Part shown: positions 17,479 through 26,451 of the stretch, piece after piece
Layout: every line of letters starts with the position of its first letter
Position numbering within the stretch: the stretch's first letter is position 1
Source of the DNA: Pseudomonas sp. BN411
Lineage (GTDB): Bacteria > Pseudomonadota > Gammaproteobacteria > Pseudomonadales > Pseudomonadaceae
Length of the DNA: 55,788 bases
NCBI RefSeq assembly: GCF_029871235.1
Contig: NZ_SSOM01000072.1
Location: forward strand, 1 to 55,788
Direction of reading: 5' to 3'
Notes under the pieces: model-generated
The model's input: the letters and a program-made list of their open reading frames with translations, nothing else
The model's database searches: none
What the model was told of the DNA's origin: nothing
Program-made: the position numbers and the translations under genes

Positions 17479-17539
17479 AAAAGTGCTCGCACAACAATCA
17501 CGCACCAAGTTCCAGCCGACATACTGCCGGAGTCCCTGC

Positions 17540-18937
17540 ATGAATTCCCACCTGCTTCATCCATCGCTCGACCAGGTTCAGCCGCGGCCCTTCTGGCAGG
17601 ACACCGTCGCGCCGCAGCCGGTCGCCCCCAGGCTCGAAGCCGACCTCCAGTGCGACCTGGCCGTGGTAGGCGGCGGCTTTACTGGCTTGTGGACTGCGCT
17701 CCATGCCCGCCAACGCTGGCCCGAAGCACGCATCGTCTTGGTCGAGGCGCGCAACTGCGGCGGCGAGGCCAGCGGACGCAATGGCGGCTTCTGCGCGCCG
17801 AGCATATCCCATGGCGTCTCCAACGCTCTGAAGCGCTGGCCGATGGAAGCCGAACGATTGATCCGCCTCGGTCGGCAGAATCTCGACGAGCTGGCCGCCG
17901 ACCTGACGCGATTTGGCCTACAGGCCGAGTTCGAACGGGGAGGCAAACTCAATGTCGCCAGCCAGCCCTGGCAGGTCGAAGGCCTGCGCGCCATGCAGCG
18001 CAACTACGCGCGTTTCGGCATCGACTGCGAGTGGCTGGAAGGTGCCGACCTGGCCCAGCGACTCGACTCGCCGTTGTATCGTGCGGGTCTCTTCGAGCCC
18101 AACTATGCACTGTTGAACCCAGCCAAGCTGGCCGCTGAACTACGCCGAGTCTGTCTGGAACAGGGCATCCGACTGTTCGAACAGAGCCCGGTGCTGGACC
18201 TCACTGCGCGTAAGGACCAGATGTGCCTACGTACCGCCCACGGGGAAGTTCTGGCCGGCCAGGTAGCCCTCGCCACCAACATCGCACCGCCACTGCTCGG
18301 CCACCTCGCGTCCACGGTAATCCCCGTCTACGACTACACCCTTGTCAGCGAGCCGCTCAGCGAAGCGCAGTTGGCGTCGGTGGGCTGGACAGATAGGCAC
18401 GGTGTTGCCGACGCCGGTAATCAGTTCCACTACCTGCGCAAGACGGCCGACAACCGCATCCTTTGGGGCGGCTACGACGCGATCTATCACTTCGGCGGGC
18501 GCCGTGACGAAGCGCTTACGCAGCGCCCCGAGAGCTTCAATCGGCTCGCCCTCCAGTTTCAGGAGGCCTTCCCGGCATTGCGAGAAGTGCGCTTCAGCCA
18601 TGCCTGGGGCGGAATCATCGACACCTCAGCGCGCACCACCCTATTCACCGGCTGCAAGATGCAGGGCCGCGTGGCCTATGCCCTGGGTTTCACCGGGCAG
18701 GGCGTTTCGGCCAGCCGCTTCGCAGCGCTGAACATGCTCGACCTGCTGGCCGGCGAACCCACCGAGCGAACCGAATTGCGCATGACCTCCAAGGCCCCCT
18801 TCCACTTTCCGCCCGAGCCGTTTCGCTACCTCGGCGTGAAGCTTGCCCAGCGTTCGCTAGCACGCGAGGACCGAGACGGCCATCGCGACCTGCTGCTCAA
18901 AACCTTCGATGCCTTTGGCATCGGTTTCGATTCCTGA
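17540..18937 (+). CDS. FAD-dependent amine/amino acid oxidoreductase (PuuB/OrdL, DAO family)
   Basis: A 465-residue DAO-family flavoprotein. The Rossmann FAD motif is at DLAVVGGGFTGLWTALHARQRWP (about residues 39-61), followed by VEARNCGGEASGRNGGFCAPSIS, typical of gamma-glutamylputrescine-oxidase-like proteins. The C-terminal FAD contact is ALGFTGQGVSASRFAALNML. It would oxidise an amine to an imine/aldehyde, releasing ammonia or an amine and hydrogen peroxide. ATG at 17540 is supported by CGGAGT. The cupin gene follows after 15 bp in the same unit. With the divergent ALDH it makes an amine-to-acid pair. Confidence 0.9.
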   Translation: MNSHLLHPSLDQVQPRPFWQDTVAPQPVAPRLEADLQCDLAVVGGGFTGLWTALHARQRWPEARIVLVEARNCGGEASGRNGGFCAPSISHGVSNALKRWPMEAERLIRLGRQNLDELAADLTRFGLQAEFERGGKLNVASQPWQVEGLRAMQRNYARFGIDCEWLEGADLAQRLDSPLYRAGLFEPNYALLNPAKLAAELRRVCLEQGIRLFEQSPVLDLTARKDQMCLRTAHGEVLAGQVALATNIAPPLLGHLASTVIPVYDYTLVSEPLSEAQLASVGWTDRHGVADAGNQFHYLRKTADNRILWGGYDAIYHFGGRRDEALTQRPESFNRLALQFQEAFPALREVRFSHAWGGIIDTSARTTLFTGCKMQGRVAYALGFTGQGVSASRFAALNMLDLLAGEPTERTELRMTSKAPFHFPPEPFRYLGVKLAQRSLAREDRDGHRDLLLKTFDAFGIGFDS

Positions 18938-18952
18938 TCCGGAGCCCCCAGC

Positions 18953-19315
18953 ATGTCCAACACTCTGCCCAGCCACGTCATTTCCTTCAGCAACCCGGAG
19001 CTCGTACCCATCGAGCGCGAGATCAGCGATCCAGCCCTGGTCGATGCCCCTTACCACAGCTCCACGTGGCGGCACTTCGTCGAGCCTGGCAAGAAGGCCG
19101 TCGCGGGCATCTGGGAAGCGGGTCCCCACCTTGAGCGCTGCACATGCGACTACGACGAGCTATGCCACATTCTGGAAGGCACAGTTCGCCTGACTGATGC
19201 AACTGGAGCAAGCCGCATATTCGGCGCTGGCGACTCCTTCGTAGTTGCTTCCGGGTTCAACGGAACATGGGAAAACCTGTCGAATGTCCGAAAGGTTTAC
19301 TTCATTCTGGGATGA
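18953..19315 (+). CDS. Cupin-domain protein (ureidoglycine-aminohydrolase-like Cupin_3)
   Basis: A 120-residue single-cupin protein. The stretch VEPGKKAVAGIWEAGPHLERCTCDYDELCHILEGTVRLTD and the later GDSFVVASGFNGTWENLSNVRKVYFIL match the small Cupin_3 proteins commonly found beside amine-oxidase genes. Glu and Asp residues take the place of some of the usual metal-binding His, so metal binding is uncertain. It sits 15 bp after the FAD oxidoreductase and is presumably co-transcribed. Function unknown; it may be an accessory or sensor protein. Confidence 0.82.
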   Translation: MSNTLPSHVISFSNPELVPIEREISDPALVDAPYHSSTWRHFVEPGKKAVAGIWEAGPHLERCTCDYDELCHILEGTVRLTDATGASRIFGAGDSFVVASGFNGTWENLSNVRKVYFILG

Positions 19316-19385
19316 GCCATCGACACGTCCCTATCCAATCTGCGCCGAATTTTCACTGGATCGAGTTTCGCCGCCAAAAACCTCG

Positions 19386-19407
19386 GCCAAGGGCATCTGC
19401 CCTTGGC
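19386..19407 (+). terminator. Hairpin after the FAD-oxidoreductase/cupin unit
   Basis: GCCAAGGGCA (19386-19395) and TGCCCTTGGC (19398-19407) form a perfect 10-bp inverted repeat with almost no spacer. There is no U tract, so termination may be partial. Confidence 0.45.
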
Positions 19408-19523
19408 TAGGCCCATCGCACCTGGAGCAAAGATTAACGATTAATCTAGGGCAGCCAAAAGCTGACATTCACTTTTTGAGCGAATCTCTGCCTGCGAGGT
19501 TTCCCGCGCTTTCAAAATGCCCT

Positions 19524-19547
19524 CAACGACCTAAGCTCAGGTCGTTG
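19524..19547 (-). terminator. Hairpin after the semialdehyde dehydrogenase
   Basis: CAACGACCT (19524-19532) pairs with AGGTCGTTG (19539-19547) around a 6-nt loop, 11 bp beyond the stop codon of the minus-strand dehydrogenase. Confidence 0.5.
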
Positions 19548-19557
19548 CCGCGACTTA

Positions 19558-20991
19558 TCAGCACCCAACCTGGCTGATGAACTTAGTGGTCAGATAGGCA
19601 TCCAGCCCTTCAGTGCCACCCTCACTGCCGTGCCCGCTCGCCTTGATGCCACCGAACGGTGTTTCCGGCAGTGCCAGACCGAAATGGTTGATCGAAACCA
19701 TGCCACTCTGCAGGCGATTGCCAAGCTCAGTAGCGGTCTTCAGGGACGCGGTAAAGGCGAATGCTGCCAAGCCATATTCGAGGCCATTGGCCTGGCGGAT
19801 CACCGTATCCAAGTCGTCGAAGCGCATCAGCGGGGCTACTGGTCCAAAGGGCTCCTCGCAAAGCAGTCGTGCCTCCGCAGGGGTGTCCGCCAGTACGGTG
19901 GGCTCGAAGAAGTTGCCCTTTTGCCCTATCCGCTTACCTCCGGTCACCACCTCAGCGCCAAGGTCAGACGCATCGGCCACTAGCTCCTGGATGGCGGTCA
20001 GGCGTCGTGCATTGGCCAGGGGGCCCATCTGGGTAGACGGATCGAAGCCGTCACCCACCTTGAGCTGGCTGGCGAGCTCGGCAAATTTCCGAGAGAAGCG
20101 CTCGAACACCGCGTCATGCACGTAAAAGCGCGAAGGCGAAGCACACACTTGGCCGGCATTCCGGAATTTGAGCCCACAGGCCAATGTGGCAGCCGCGTCC
20201 AGGTCAGCGTCCTCACAAACGATGAAAGGCGCATGGCCGCCCAACTCCATGGTCGTCAGCTTCAGGTGCTCTGCGGCAAGAGCACCCAGCTTTCGCCCTA
20301 CAGCAGTGGAGCCAGTGAACGACACCTTCCGAATAATAGGAGAGCGGACCAGATAATCAGAAACCTCGGCCGGGACGCCGAAGACCAGATTCAGGACGCC
20401 CTTTGGCACGCCCGCATCGTGGAAGCAGCGAACCAGCTCGATGACCGAGCCTGGGGCTTCTTCAGGCGCCTTGATGATGATGCTGCAACCGGCCGCCAGG
20501 GCGCCGGCAATCTTGCGCACGGCCTGGTTGATCGGGAAGTTCCAGGGGGTGAAGGCAGCGACCGGACCGACGGGCTCACGTACCACCAGTTGACGCACGG
20601 CAGGGTTGCGCGACGGCACGATCCGCCCGTAGGCGCGCCTCCCCTCCTCCGCGTACCACTCGATATGGTCCGCTGCGCTCTTGGCCTCGAGAGTCGACTC
20701 GGAAATGGGCTTGCCCTGGTCCAGGGTCATGCAGCGCGCCATGTGTTCATGGCGCTCACGAACCAACACAGCAGCGCGGCGAAGAATGGTAGAGCGGTCA
20801 TAGGCCGAGGTTACTGACCAGTTCTCGAAACCCTTCGCAGCTGCAACAAGGGCAGCATCGAGGTCCTGCCTGGAAGCCAACGGCAATTGGCCGATTTCCT
20901 CGCCCGTGGCTGGATTGATGACCGGCGAGGTGCGATCCGCCTCACCGACAGTCCATTCCCCGTCTATGTAAAACATCAAATCGGTGTACAT
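19558..20991 (-). CDS. Succinate-semialdehyde-dehydrogenase-type aldehyde dehydrogenase
   Basis: A 477-residue ALDH of the GabD/SSADH branch. Signatures include FTPWNFPINQAVRKIAGALAAGC, FTGSTAVGRKL, the base Glu in MELGGHAPFIV, the nucleophilic Cys in NAGQVCASPSRF, and the C-terminal LPETPFGGIKASGHGSEGG, typical of semialdehyde dehydrogenases. It would convert an omega-semialdehyde to the dicarboxylate with NAD(P). It is divergent from the HMGL-like gene, with two MarR-like palindromes between them. It is the logical partner of the class III aminotransferase at 27760. Confidence 0.92.
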   Translation of the reverse strand: MYTDLMFYIDGEWTVGEADRTSPVINPATGEEIGQLPLASRQDLDAALVAAAKGFENWSVTSAYDRSTILRRAAVLVRERHEHMARCMTLDQGKPISESTLEAKSAADHIEWYAEEGRRAYGRIVPSRNPAVRQLVVREPVGPVAAFTPWNFPINQAVRKIAGALAAGCSIIIKAPEEAPGSVIELVRCFHDAGVPKGVLNLVFGVPAEVSDYLVRSPIIRKVSFTGSTAVGRKLGALAAEHLKLTTMELGGHAPFIVCEDADLDAAATLACGLKFRNAGQVCASPSRFYVHDAVFERFSRKFAELASQLKVGDGFDPSTQMGPLANARRLTAIQELVADASDLGAEVVTGGKRIGQKGNFFEPTVLADTPAEARLLCEEPFGPVAPLMRFDDLDTVIRQANGLEYGLAAFAFTASLKTATELGNRLQSGMVSINHFGLALPETPFGGIKASGHGSEGGTEGLDAYLTTKFISQVGC

Positions 20992-21080
20992 CGCTCACTC
21001 CTCCTGCAATGGGAACGGGGCGCCAATCGAACGGATTCCGCATTGGCAGCGGTTTCGGCCTCCAAATGACGGCCGAATAA

Positions 21081-21130
21081 GGTTGACAAGGTGAACCATA
21101 TCTCAGTAGTTTTTGTTCACATTGTCAACC
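21081..21130. promoter_or_regulatory. Pair of MarR-like palindromic operators (SSADH/HMGL promoter)
   Basis: TTGACAAGGTGAA (21083-21095) and TTCACATTGTCAA (21116-21128) are versions of one 13-bp palindrome (TTsACAwTGTsAA-like) facing each other with centres 33 bp apart. The same pair occurs before the aminotransferase gene at 27660-27693. The MarR regulator at 29202 is the likely binder. Confidence 0.6.
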
Positions 21131-21160
21131 ACTTCATCCCGTCACCCTGGAACGCCCCTC

Positions 21161-22084
21161 ATGAAAGACGTGATCCTGTGCGAGTGCTTCGCTCGAGATG
21201 GCCTGCAGCATGAACCCGATTTCCTGCCCACCGAAACCAAGCGCAAGCTGGTGGAGCGTTTCGCCAGCATCGGATTCAACCGGGTAGAAGCCACGTCCTA
21301 TTCCAACCCTGCCGTTATCCCCCAATTCGCCGACGCCAGCGACCTGCTGGCGAGTCTGCATCGCCAGCAGGATGTCTTCTACAAGGCGACCTGCGCCAAT
21401 GTGCGTGCCGTGGAACGAGCCCTGGCTGACCTGGACGCGGGTTTTGGCGCCAATGAGATCAGCCTGCTGGTATCCGCCTCGGAGTCCCATTCGCAGCGCA
21501 ATCTCAAGCGCAGTCGTCAGGATCAGTGGCAGAACATTGAACAGATGGCCCGCGCGGCGAATGGTCGATTTCGGTTGATCGGCACCATCTCGGTGGCGTT
21601 CGGCTGCCCGTTCGAAGGAAGGGTCGATGAGAACAGTGTGCTCCAGGACGTAGCGGCGTTCGCCGAGCGTGGGGTGAGCTTCGTCACCCTGGGCGACACA
21701 ACCGGCGTCGCGACGCCCCACAGCGTCCGCAGCTTGTTCGGCAAGGTGCTTGCCGAGTTCCCGAACATCACGCCCATCGCTCACTTTCACGATACGCGCG
21801 CTACCGGCCTGGTGAATTACGTCGCGGCCCTGGAAGCCGGCGTCCGTTACTACGACTGCGCCTTCGGCGGCGTGGGCGGACACCCGGCCAAGGTCAAGTA
21901 CGGCGGAGGGCATACCGGCAATGTGAGCACTGAGGATTGGATCAACCTGCTCGAATCCATGGGGGTTCGGACCGGAATTGACCTCGAAGCCATGCTCGAA
22001 GTTGCCGCCGAATGCGAAGCGGCACTTGGTCGCGAGCTGCATAGCCGCGTCGTTCGCAGCGGCCTTAACCCCCTATTGACATAA
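21161..22084 (+). CDS. HMG-CoA-lyase-like protein (DRE-TIM metallolyase)
   Basis: A 307-residue TIM-barrel lyase. The family entry motif is CECFARDGLQHEP (xRDGxQ), with IGFNRVEATSYSNPAVIPQFADA next, GDTTGVATPHSV in the middle, and the metal ligands in HFHDTRATGLVNYVAALEAGVRYYDCAFGGVGGHP. Known members cleave 3-hydroxy-3-methylglutaryl-CoA or similar 3-hydroxyacyl-CoAs to a ketone or keto acid plus acetyl-CoA. I chose ATG at 21161 (MKDVILCE) because a start at 21113 would place the operator inside the coding region. The bicupin gene follows after 36 bp. The substrate may differ from HMG-CoA. Confidence 0.88.
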   Translation: MKDVILCECFARDGLQHEPDFLPTETKRKLVERFASIGFNRVEATSYSNPAVIPQFADASDLLASLHRQQDVFYKATCANVRAVERALADLDAGFGANEISLLVSASESHSQRNLKRSRQDQWQNIEQMARAANGRFRLIGTISVAFGCPFEGRVDENSVLQDVAAFAERGVSFVTLGDTTGVATPHSVRSLFGKVLAEFPNITPIAHFHDTRATGLVNYVAALEAGVRYYDCAFGGVGGHPAKVKYGGGHTGNVSTEDWINLLESMGVRTGIDLEAMLEVAAECEAALGRELHSRVVRSGLNPLLT

Positions 22085-22120
22085 AAGGTCCAACCCCACC
22101 AACAAGAAAGAGGATGCAGC

Positions 22121-22933
22121 ATGATCGGTACCCTAGCTAAAGCCACACCGCTGAGCCTGATGTTCGGTTTACTGATGTCCGCGAGTGCAGCACAGGCGGA
22201 AGACAAGTTGCTTCTGGTCCACCGCAGCGACCTGCTGAGCACGCCACCAGGAGAAACGTTGCTCGGCCAGGAAATCTGGGACATGCATACAACCAGCCTG
22301 TCCCGTACCAGCATTGTCCGCCTTGATGAAACCGCTCCGGCCGTGCGGCATGCTCAGGGTGAGCGCACGTTAATCGTCCTCGAAGGCAAGGTGGACTTCA
22401 CCTTCGCCGATGGGCGAAGAACCCTCGGGGTCGGGGACTATGTGGCCATTCCGGCGGGACAGACTTACCAGATGGCCCCGGCCGGCGAGACCAAGCCCCT
22501 GCTACTCGGCTTCGACGTACCGGTCATCAGCATGCAGAGCAGCGACCGCGGTGACCTGACCACCCCGGATAAGGCTACTGCCCCTGTCATCAAGACTCAG
22601 GCGGCAATCATGGCCAGTCCGACCAACTGGAACGATCCCAGCGACCGCGGCTGGACCCTGGTGAAGACAGCGGAGAAGCGCGTCAATCTGGTGGAAATGT
22701 TTTCCGAGCTGAAAAATCACAGCCACCCGGACGCCGACCACTCGCTGATCCTCTTGAAAGGCAGTGCACGGGTAGTCACACCTAAGGAAGAGCGCCTGCT
22801 CAAGCCTGGCGACTACGTGTCCATCCCGCAGAACGTTCCCCATAAGTATTACGTCGAAGGCGGCCAACCGGCCCTATTCATCAGCTTCGACGCCCCCGCC
22901 TACGACCCCGCCAAGACCATCTACTTCGAGTAA
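22121..22933 (+). CDS. Secreted two-cupin protein
   Basis: A 270-residue protein with a Sec signal peptide (basic start, hydrophobic core SLMFGLLMSASA, cleavage after AQA near residue 26), so it is probably periplasmic. Two cupin barrels follow: the first around residues 70-130 (RTLIVLEGKVDFTFADG, VGDYVAIPAGQTYQMAPAGE), the second around 195-265 (NHSHPDADHSLILLKGSARVVT, KPGDYVSIPQNVPHKYYVEGG). His/Glu metal-ligand-like residues are present in the second. It is likely co-transcribed with the HMGL-like gene. It could be a periplasmic binding protein or a metalloenzyme acting on the substrate before import; no specific function can be assigned. Confidence 0.8.
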   Translation: MIGTLAKATPLSLMFGLLMSASAAQAEDKLLLVHRSDLLSTPPGETLLGQEIWDMHTTSLSRTSIVRLDETAPAVRHAQGERTLIVLEGKVDFTFADGRRTLGVGDYVAIPAGQTYQMAPAGETKPLLLGFDVPVISMQSSDRGDLTTPDKATAPVIKTQAAIMASPTNWNDPSDRGWTLVKTAEKRVNLVEMFSELKNHSHPDADHSLILLKGSARVVTPKEERLLKPGDYVSIPQNVPHKYYVEGGQPALFISFDAPAYDPAKTIYFE

Positions 22934-22954
22934 CCCGCTCGCCCCTGCAGTACC

Positions 22955-22987
22955 CCGCCATGCCGCGCCACGCCAGCGGTATGGCGG
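22955..22987 (+). terminator. Hairpin after the bicupin gene
   Basis: CCGCCATGCCGC (22955-22966) and GCGGTATGGCGG (22976-22987) pair at 11 of 12 positions over a 9-nt loop, 21 bp beyond the stop codon. No strong U tract follows. Confidence 0.5.
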
Positions 22988-23502
22988 TCCCCTCTTGCAC
23001 CCTCCGATTGCCCCGAACCACCATGAACAAGCCGAGGATTCGCACTCTGCGGATACTCGTTCCATTTGCAATCGTCCCCCGCCACGACTTCCGTTCCTCA
23101 GTTGCGGCCTCTTCTCAGCAACATTCGGCGTGAGCACGACGACCGGTACCTGAGGGTCAGGTTGCCGCTTGCAGGACTCCAGTAATTAAAAGTGATACCC
23201 GCCCCATTGACCTATCTCGCCCCTGGCTGGCCTGTTCAGCCACCTTTGAACTCAATGTCCTATGCCCCGACTACCGGCGTTTCAGAGAAATCCTTGGGAG
23301 TGCATGGCAGGCCGTTCATTTGCGTTGTGACGCTCAAATTGGCGCGCATCAGCCGCGGAGCACTGAACGGGTACCGATTGTTTGCAACAAGGTAGGACCA
23401 CTGCCCAATGGGGAGACGAGACGCTATCCACCTTTCCCCACGCCTTGGCGAAGTTCCGTTCGATAGTGAATGCACGTAGAGCCGGCAGCTAGAACGACGG
23501 GC
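22988..23502. other. Intergenic stretch between bicupin and ABC-permease genes
   Basis: About 515 bp between convergent transcription units. Short open frames on both strands (for example 23192-23395) lack ribosome-binding sites and recognisable residues. I see no gene, tRNA or repeat array here. Confidence 0.5.
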
Positions 23503-23529
23503 AAAAAAAAGCGTGGCCAAAGCCACGCT
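23503..23529 (-). terminator. Rho-independent terminator of the ABC transporter operon
   Basis: On the minus strand AGCGTGGC-tttg-GCCACGCT is followed by eight T residues (23510-23503). It starts 20 bp after the last permease gene. Confidence 0.88.
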
Positions 23530-23548
23530 AAAGTCCAGCCAATCGCAA

Positions 23549-24391
23549 TCAGGCAGGAGCCGACGTACGCTGTCGCCGCTTTTCCAGCCCCTTGATGTAC
23601 TGCATCGCCACCAGCAGCAGGATCGAAAGCACGATCATCAATGTGGAGACGGCCGCCACAGTCGGGTCGATCTGGTCGCGTATGTTCGCGAACATACGAC
23701 GCGTCAGGGTCGAGCTCTCCCCGCCCACGATGAACAACGCGATAACCACCTCATCGAAGGACGCAATGAAAGCGAAGAGCGCGCCGGAGAAGATCGATAG
23801 ACGGATCTGCGGCAGGGTCACTGTGAGGAACGCCCAGGTACGGGACGCTCCCAGGCTGCGAGCCGCCATCTCCTGGTTCATGTCGAATCCCTGCAGGCCG
23901 TTGCCTACCGCGATCAGTACGAATGGAATCGCCAGTACGCTATGGGCCAGTACGAGCCCAGTGACGGTGTTGTTCAGGCCAGTGCGCGAATAGACGAAGA
24001 ACACGCCCACCGCCACCAGGATGATCGGCACCAACATGGGCAGCATCATCAGTCCGTTGGCCAGTTTCGCCAGCCCACCCCGCACCTGAGACAGCCCGTA
24101 GGCAGCCAGAGTCCCCAGCACCGTGGCGACCAAGGTAGAGATGATCGCCACCTTGAAGGAGACCCAGGTCGCAGTCATCCACTCCGGCGAGCCGAGATAC
24201 GCTTCATACCAGCGCAGGCTCCACTCCCGCGGCGGGAACTCCAGGTACTGCGAAGCCGAGAACGACATGGGGATGACGATCAGGCAAGGAATGATCAGGA
24301 ACAGAAGAATCAGACCCACCAGGCAATAGAGCCAAAGGCGATGCAGGTGGGTGATCTGGGTCGGTGTCACTGCTTCATTGAGATTGAGCAT
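23549..24391 (-). CDS. Polyamine-type ABC transporter permease (PotC-like)
   Basis: A 280-residue inner-membrane permease with six predicted helices. The BPD_transp_1 coupling (EAA-like) segment is around AARSLGASRTWAFLTVTLPQIRLSIFSG (about residues 170-197), matching the PotC/PotI branch. ATG at 24391 is inferred from the TGATG overlap with the upstream permease stop and AGGA before it. The longer ORF to 24595 is an out-of-frame overlap and rejected. It is the last gene of the solute-binding protein, ATPase, permease, permease operon, just before the terminator. Confidence 0.9.
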   Translation of the reverse strand: MLNLNEAVTPTQITHLHRLWLYCLVGLILLFLIIPCLIVIPMSFSASQYLEFPPREWSLRWYEAYLGSPEWMTATWVSFKVAIISTLVATVLGTLAAYGLSQVRGGLAKLANGLMMLPMLVPIILVAVGVFFVYSRTGLNNTVTGLVLAHSVLAIPFVLIAVGNGLQGFDMNQEMAARSLGASRTWAFLTVTLPQIRLSIFSGALFAFIASFDEVVIALFIVGGESSTLTRRMFANIRDQIDPTVAAVSTLMIVLSILLLVAMQYIKGLEKRRQRTSAPA

Positions 24392-25359
24392 CAGGCTTTC
24401 CTCCCCGAGTCGTTGAGACCGAACACTCTTCTCATTCCAAGCAGGATGAGTACGGTCACCACCAACAGCGCCACACCCAGCGCACTGGCAGCACCCCAGT
24501 TGCCGTACAGGGCGATGGTGTCGCTGATCTTCATCGACCACATGGACACCCGGCCGCCACCCAGCAGCGCCGGCGTCAGGTAGAAACCGAGACACAGCAC
24601 GAAGACCAGGGTAATGCCGGAGGCAAGCCCCGGCAGGGACAGCGGCAGGAACACCTGGCGAAATGCCTGGGATGGCGTGGCACCGCAGTTTGCAGCGGCC
24701 GACAGCAGCAGCGGATCGATATTCTTCATCTTGTCGTAGAGCGGCAGCACTAGGAAAGGCAACATCACGTGCACCATCCCCACCACCGTCCCAAAGAAGT
24801 TATGGACCAGCGCCAGTGGCTGGTCGATCAGCCCCAGGTCCAACAGCCAGTTGTTGATGATGCCCTGGCGCTGCAGCAGTACCAGCCAGGCATAGGTGCG
24901 GACCAGGATCGAGGTCCAGAACGGCAGCAGGACAAAGGCCATGCAGATCTGGCTGGCCCGTTCAGGCAACTGGGACAGCAGGTAGGCCAGCGGATAGCCA
25001 AGCAGCACACAGATCAGGGTGACGCAGAACGCCACCTTGAAGGTGATGACAAAGCTGCTCATGTAGACCGGCCGCAGCAAGCGTTCGTAGTTCGCCAGCG
25101 TCAGCGCGCCACTGCTGTCAAAGGCCGACAGCCAGAACAGCCAGGCCAGCGGAATGGCCAATACCACGAATACCAATAGGAAACCGGGGAGGGTCAGCGA
25201 GAGCAATGTCCAGCGTTCCTTCCGCTCGGCGCGCGCAAGAGTGATTGCCATAGTTTGGCTATCGAGCCCTGCAGCGCCCTGCAGCATGTGCAGGGAACTT
25301 ATCGTCTTCATTTTCGGACCTCGTCGAAGCGCGTGAGGATGATCGTGATCGGAAGTCAT
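24391..25359 (-). CDS. Polyamine-type ABC transporter permease (PotB-like)
   Basis: A 322-residue permease with an extended cytoplasmic N-terminus of about 45 residues, then hydrophobic segments beginning LLSLTLPGFLLVFVVLAIPLAWLFW. The EAA-like loop is at NCGATPSQAFRQVFLPLSLPGLASG near residue 230. Its ATG overlaps the ATPase stop (ATGA) and its stop overlaps the next start (TGATG), so all three inner-membrane components are translationally coupled. It pairs with the PotC-like protein to form the channel. Substrates of this branch are polyamines and related cations or amino-carboxylates. Confidence 0.9.
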   Translation of the reverse strand: MTSDHDHPHALRRGPKMKTISSLHMLQGAAGLDSQTMAITLARAERKERWTLLSLTLPGFLLVFVVLAIPLAWLFWLSAFDSSGALTLANYERLLRPVYMSSFVITFKVAFCVTLICVLLGYPLAYLLSQLPERASQICMAFVLLPFWTSILVRTYAWLVLLQRQGIINNWLLDLGLIDQPLALVHNFFGTVVGMVHVMLPFLVLPLYDKMKNIDPLLLSAAANCGATPSQAFRQVFLPLSLPGLASGITLVFVLCLGFYLTPALLGGGRVSMWSMKISDTIALYGNWGAASALGVALLVVTVLILLGMRRVFGLNDSGRKA

Positions 25360-26426
25360 GCCGACTCCGCCACCAACAGCGTGTCCTCAGCGTGCAACCA
25401 GAGCTCGACCGGTGCTCCCGGCACGGGTACCGGAACATCGCGGAATCCTTTTTGGTGACGGGCAGTCAGCTCCGTGCCATCCGGTAGAACAAGGCCAACG
25501 TGGTAGCTGTCACCCTGGTAGACCACATCCCGGGCAGTCCCTTGAATGCGGTTCATCGCATGACTGTCACCGCTGACCTGCCACTGCAGACGTTCCGGTC
25601 GCACCATCAGGAAGCGTTTCTGCGGGTGTCGAGTGGCCGTTCCCTGAGGCAGTTTCAACGGACGCCCCTGCAGTAATACGCCACCGCTGCCCTCCTCAAC
25701 TTCCAGGAAACAGCTTTCACCGATAAACCCGGCGACGAAGCGGTCCGTCGGTCGCTCATACAACGCATCGGGCGTATCCAGTTGAGCCAGCTTCCCCTTG
25801 TTCAGTACGGCAATACGGTGGGAAAGCGTCAGCGCTTCCTTCTGGTCGTGGGTGACATAGATGGTGGTCATGCCCAAGCGCGCATGGAGCCGTTTGAGCT
25901 CCAGCTGCATGTGTTCACGCAGGTTCTTGTCCAGCGCTGAAAGCGGCTCATCCATCAGCAGGATTTTCGGTTCGAACACCATCGCCCTGGCCAGGGCCAC
26001 GCGCTGCCGCTGCCCACCGGACAACTGGTGGATTCCACGCTCACCAAGATGGTCCATCTGCACCATTTCCAGGGCCGCCTTGACGCGCTTGGCCCGGTCG
26101 GCGCCTCCTACCTTGCGCAAGCGCAGTGGGTAGGCGACGTTTTCCGCCACCGACATGTGCGGGAACAGCGCGTAGTTCTGGAACACCATGCCCACGTCGC
26201 GCTTGTGCGGAGGTCGAGTGAGGAACTCGACTCCGTCAACCTTGATGCTCCCCGAGTCAGGGCGAATGAATCCCGCCAACACATTGAGCAGCGTGGTCTT
26301 TCCCGACCCCGAAGGGCCGAGCAGAGTGAGAAACTCACCGGCATGCACATCAAGAGACACATGATCGATTGCGATGAATGATCCGTAGCCCTTGTAGACA
26401 TCCCGAATCGCAATATTGCCTTGCAT
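25356..26426 (-). CDS. Polyamine-type ABC transporter ATP-binding protein (PotA-like)
   Basis: A 356-residue importer ATPase. Walker A is GPSGSGKTTLLN (about residues 37-48), the Q-loop MVFQNYALFPHMSV follows, the signature is LSGGQRQRVALARAM, Walker B is ILLMDEPLSALD, and the switch His is in YVTHDQKEAL. A TOBE domain occupies residues 280-350. It starts 25 bp after the solute-binding protein gene. It would energise uptake of a cationic or amine-containing substrate in the HMGL/aminotransferase cluster. Confidence 0.93.
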   Translation of the reverse strand: MQGNIAIRDVYKGYGSFIAIDHVSLDVHAGEFLTLLGPSGSGKTTLLNVLAGFIRPDSGSIKVDGVEFLTRPPHKRDVGMVFQNYALFPHMSVAENVAYPLRLRKVGGADRAKRVKAALEMVQMDHLGERGIHQLSGGQRQRVALARAMVFEPKILLMDEPLSALDKNLREHMQLELKRLHARLGMTTIYVTHDQKEALTLSHRIAVLNKGKLAQLDTPDALYERPTDRFVAGFIGESCFLEVEEGSGGVLLQGRPLKLPQGTATRHPQKRFLMVRPERLQWQVSGDSHAMNRIQGTARDVVYQGDSYHVGLVLPDGTELTARHQKGFRDVPVPVPGAPVELWLHAEDTLLVAESA

Positions 26427-26451
26427 AACTCCGACCTCCGCAAATCCAGAA

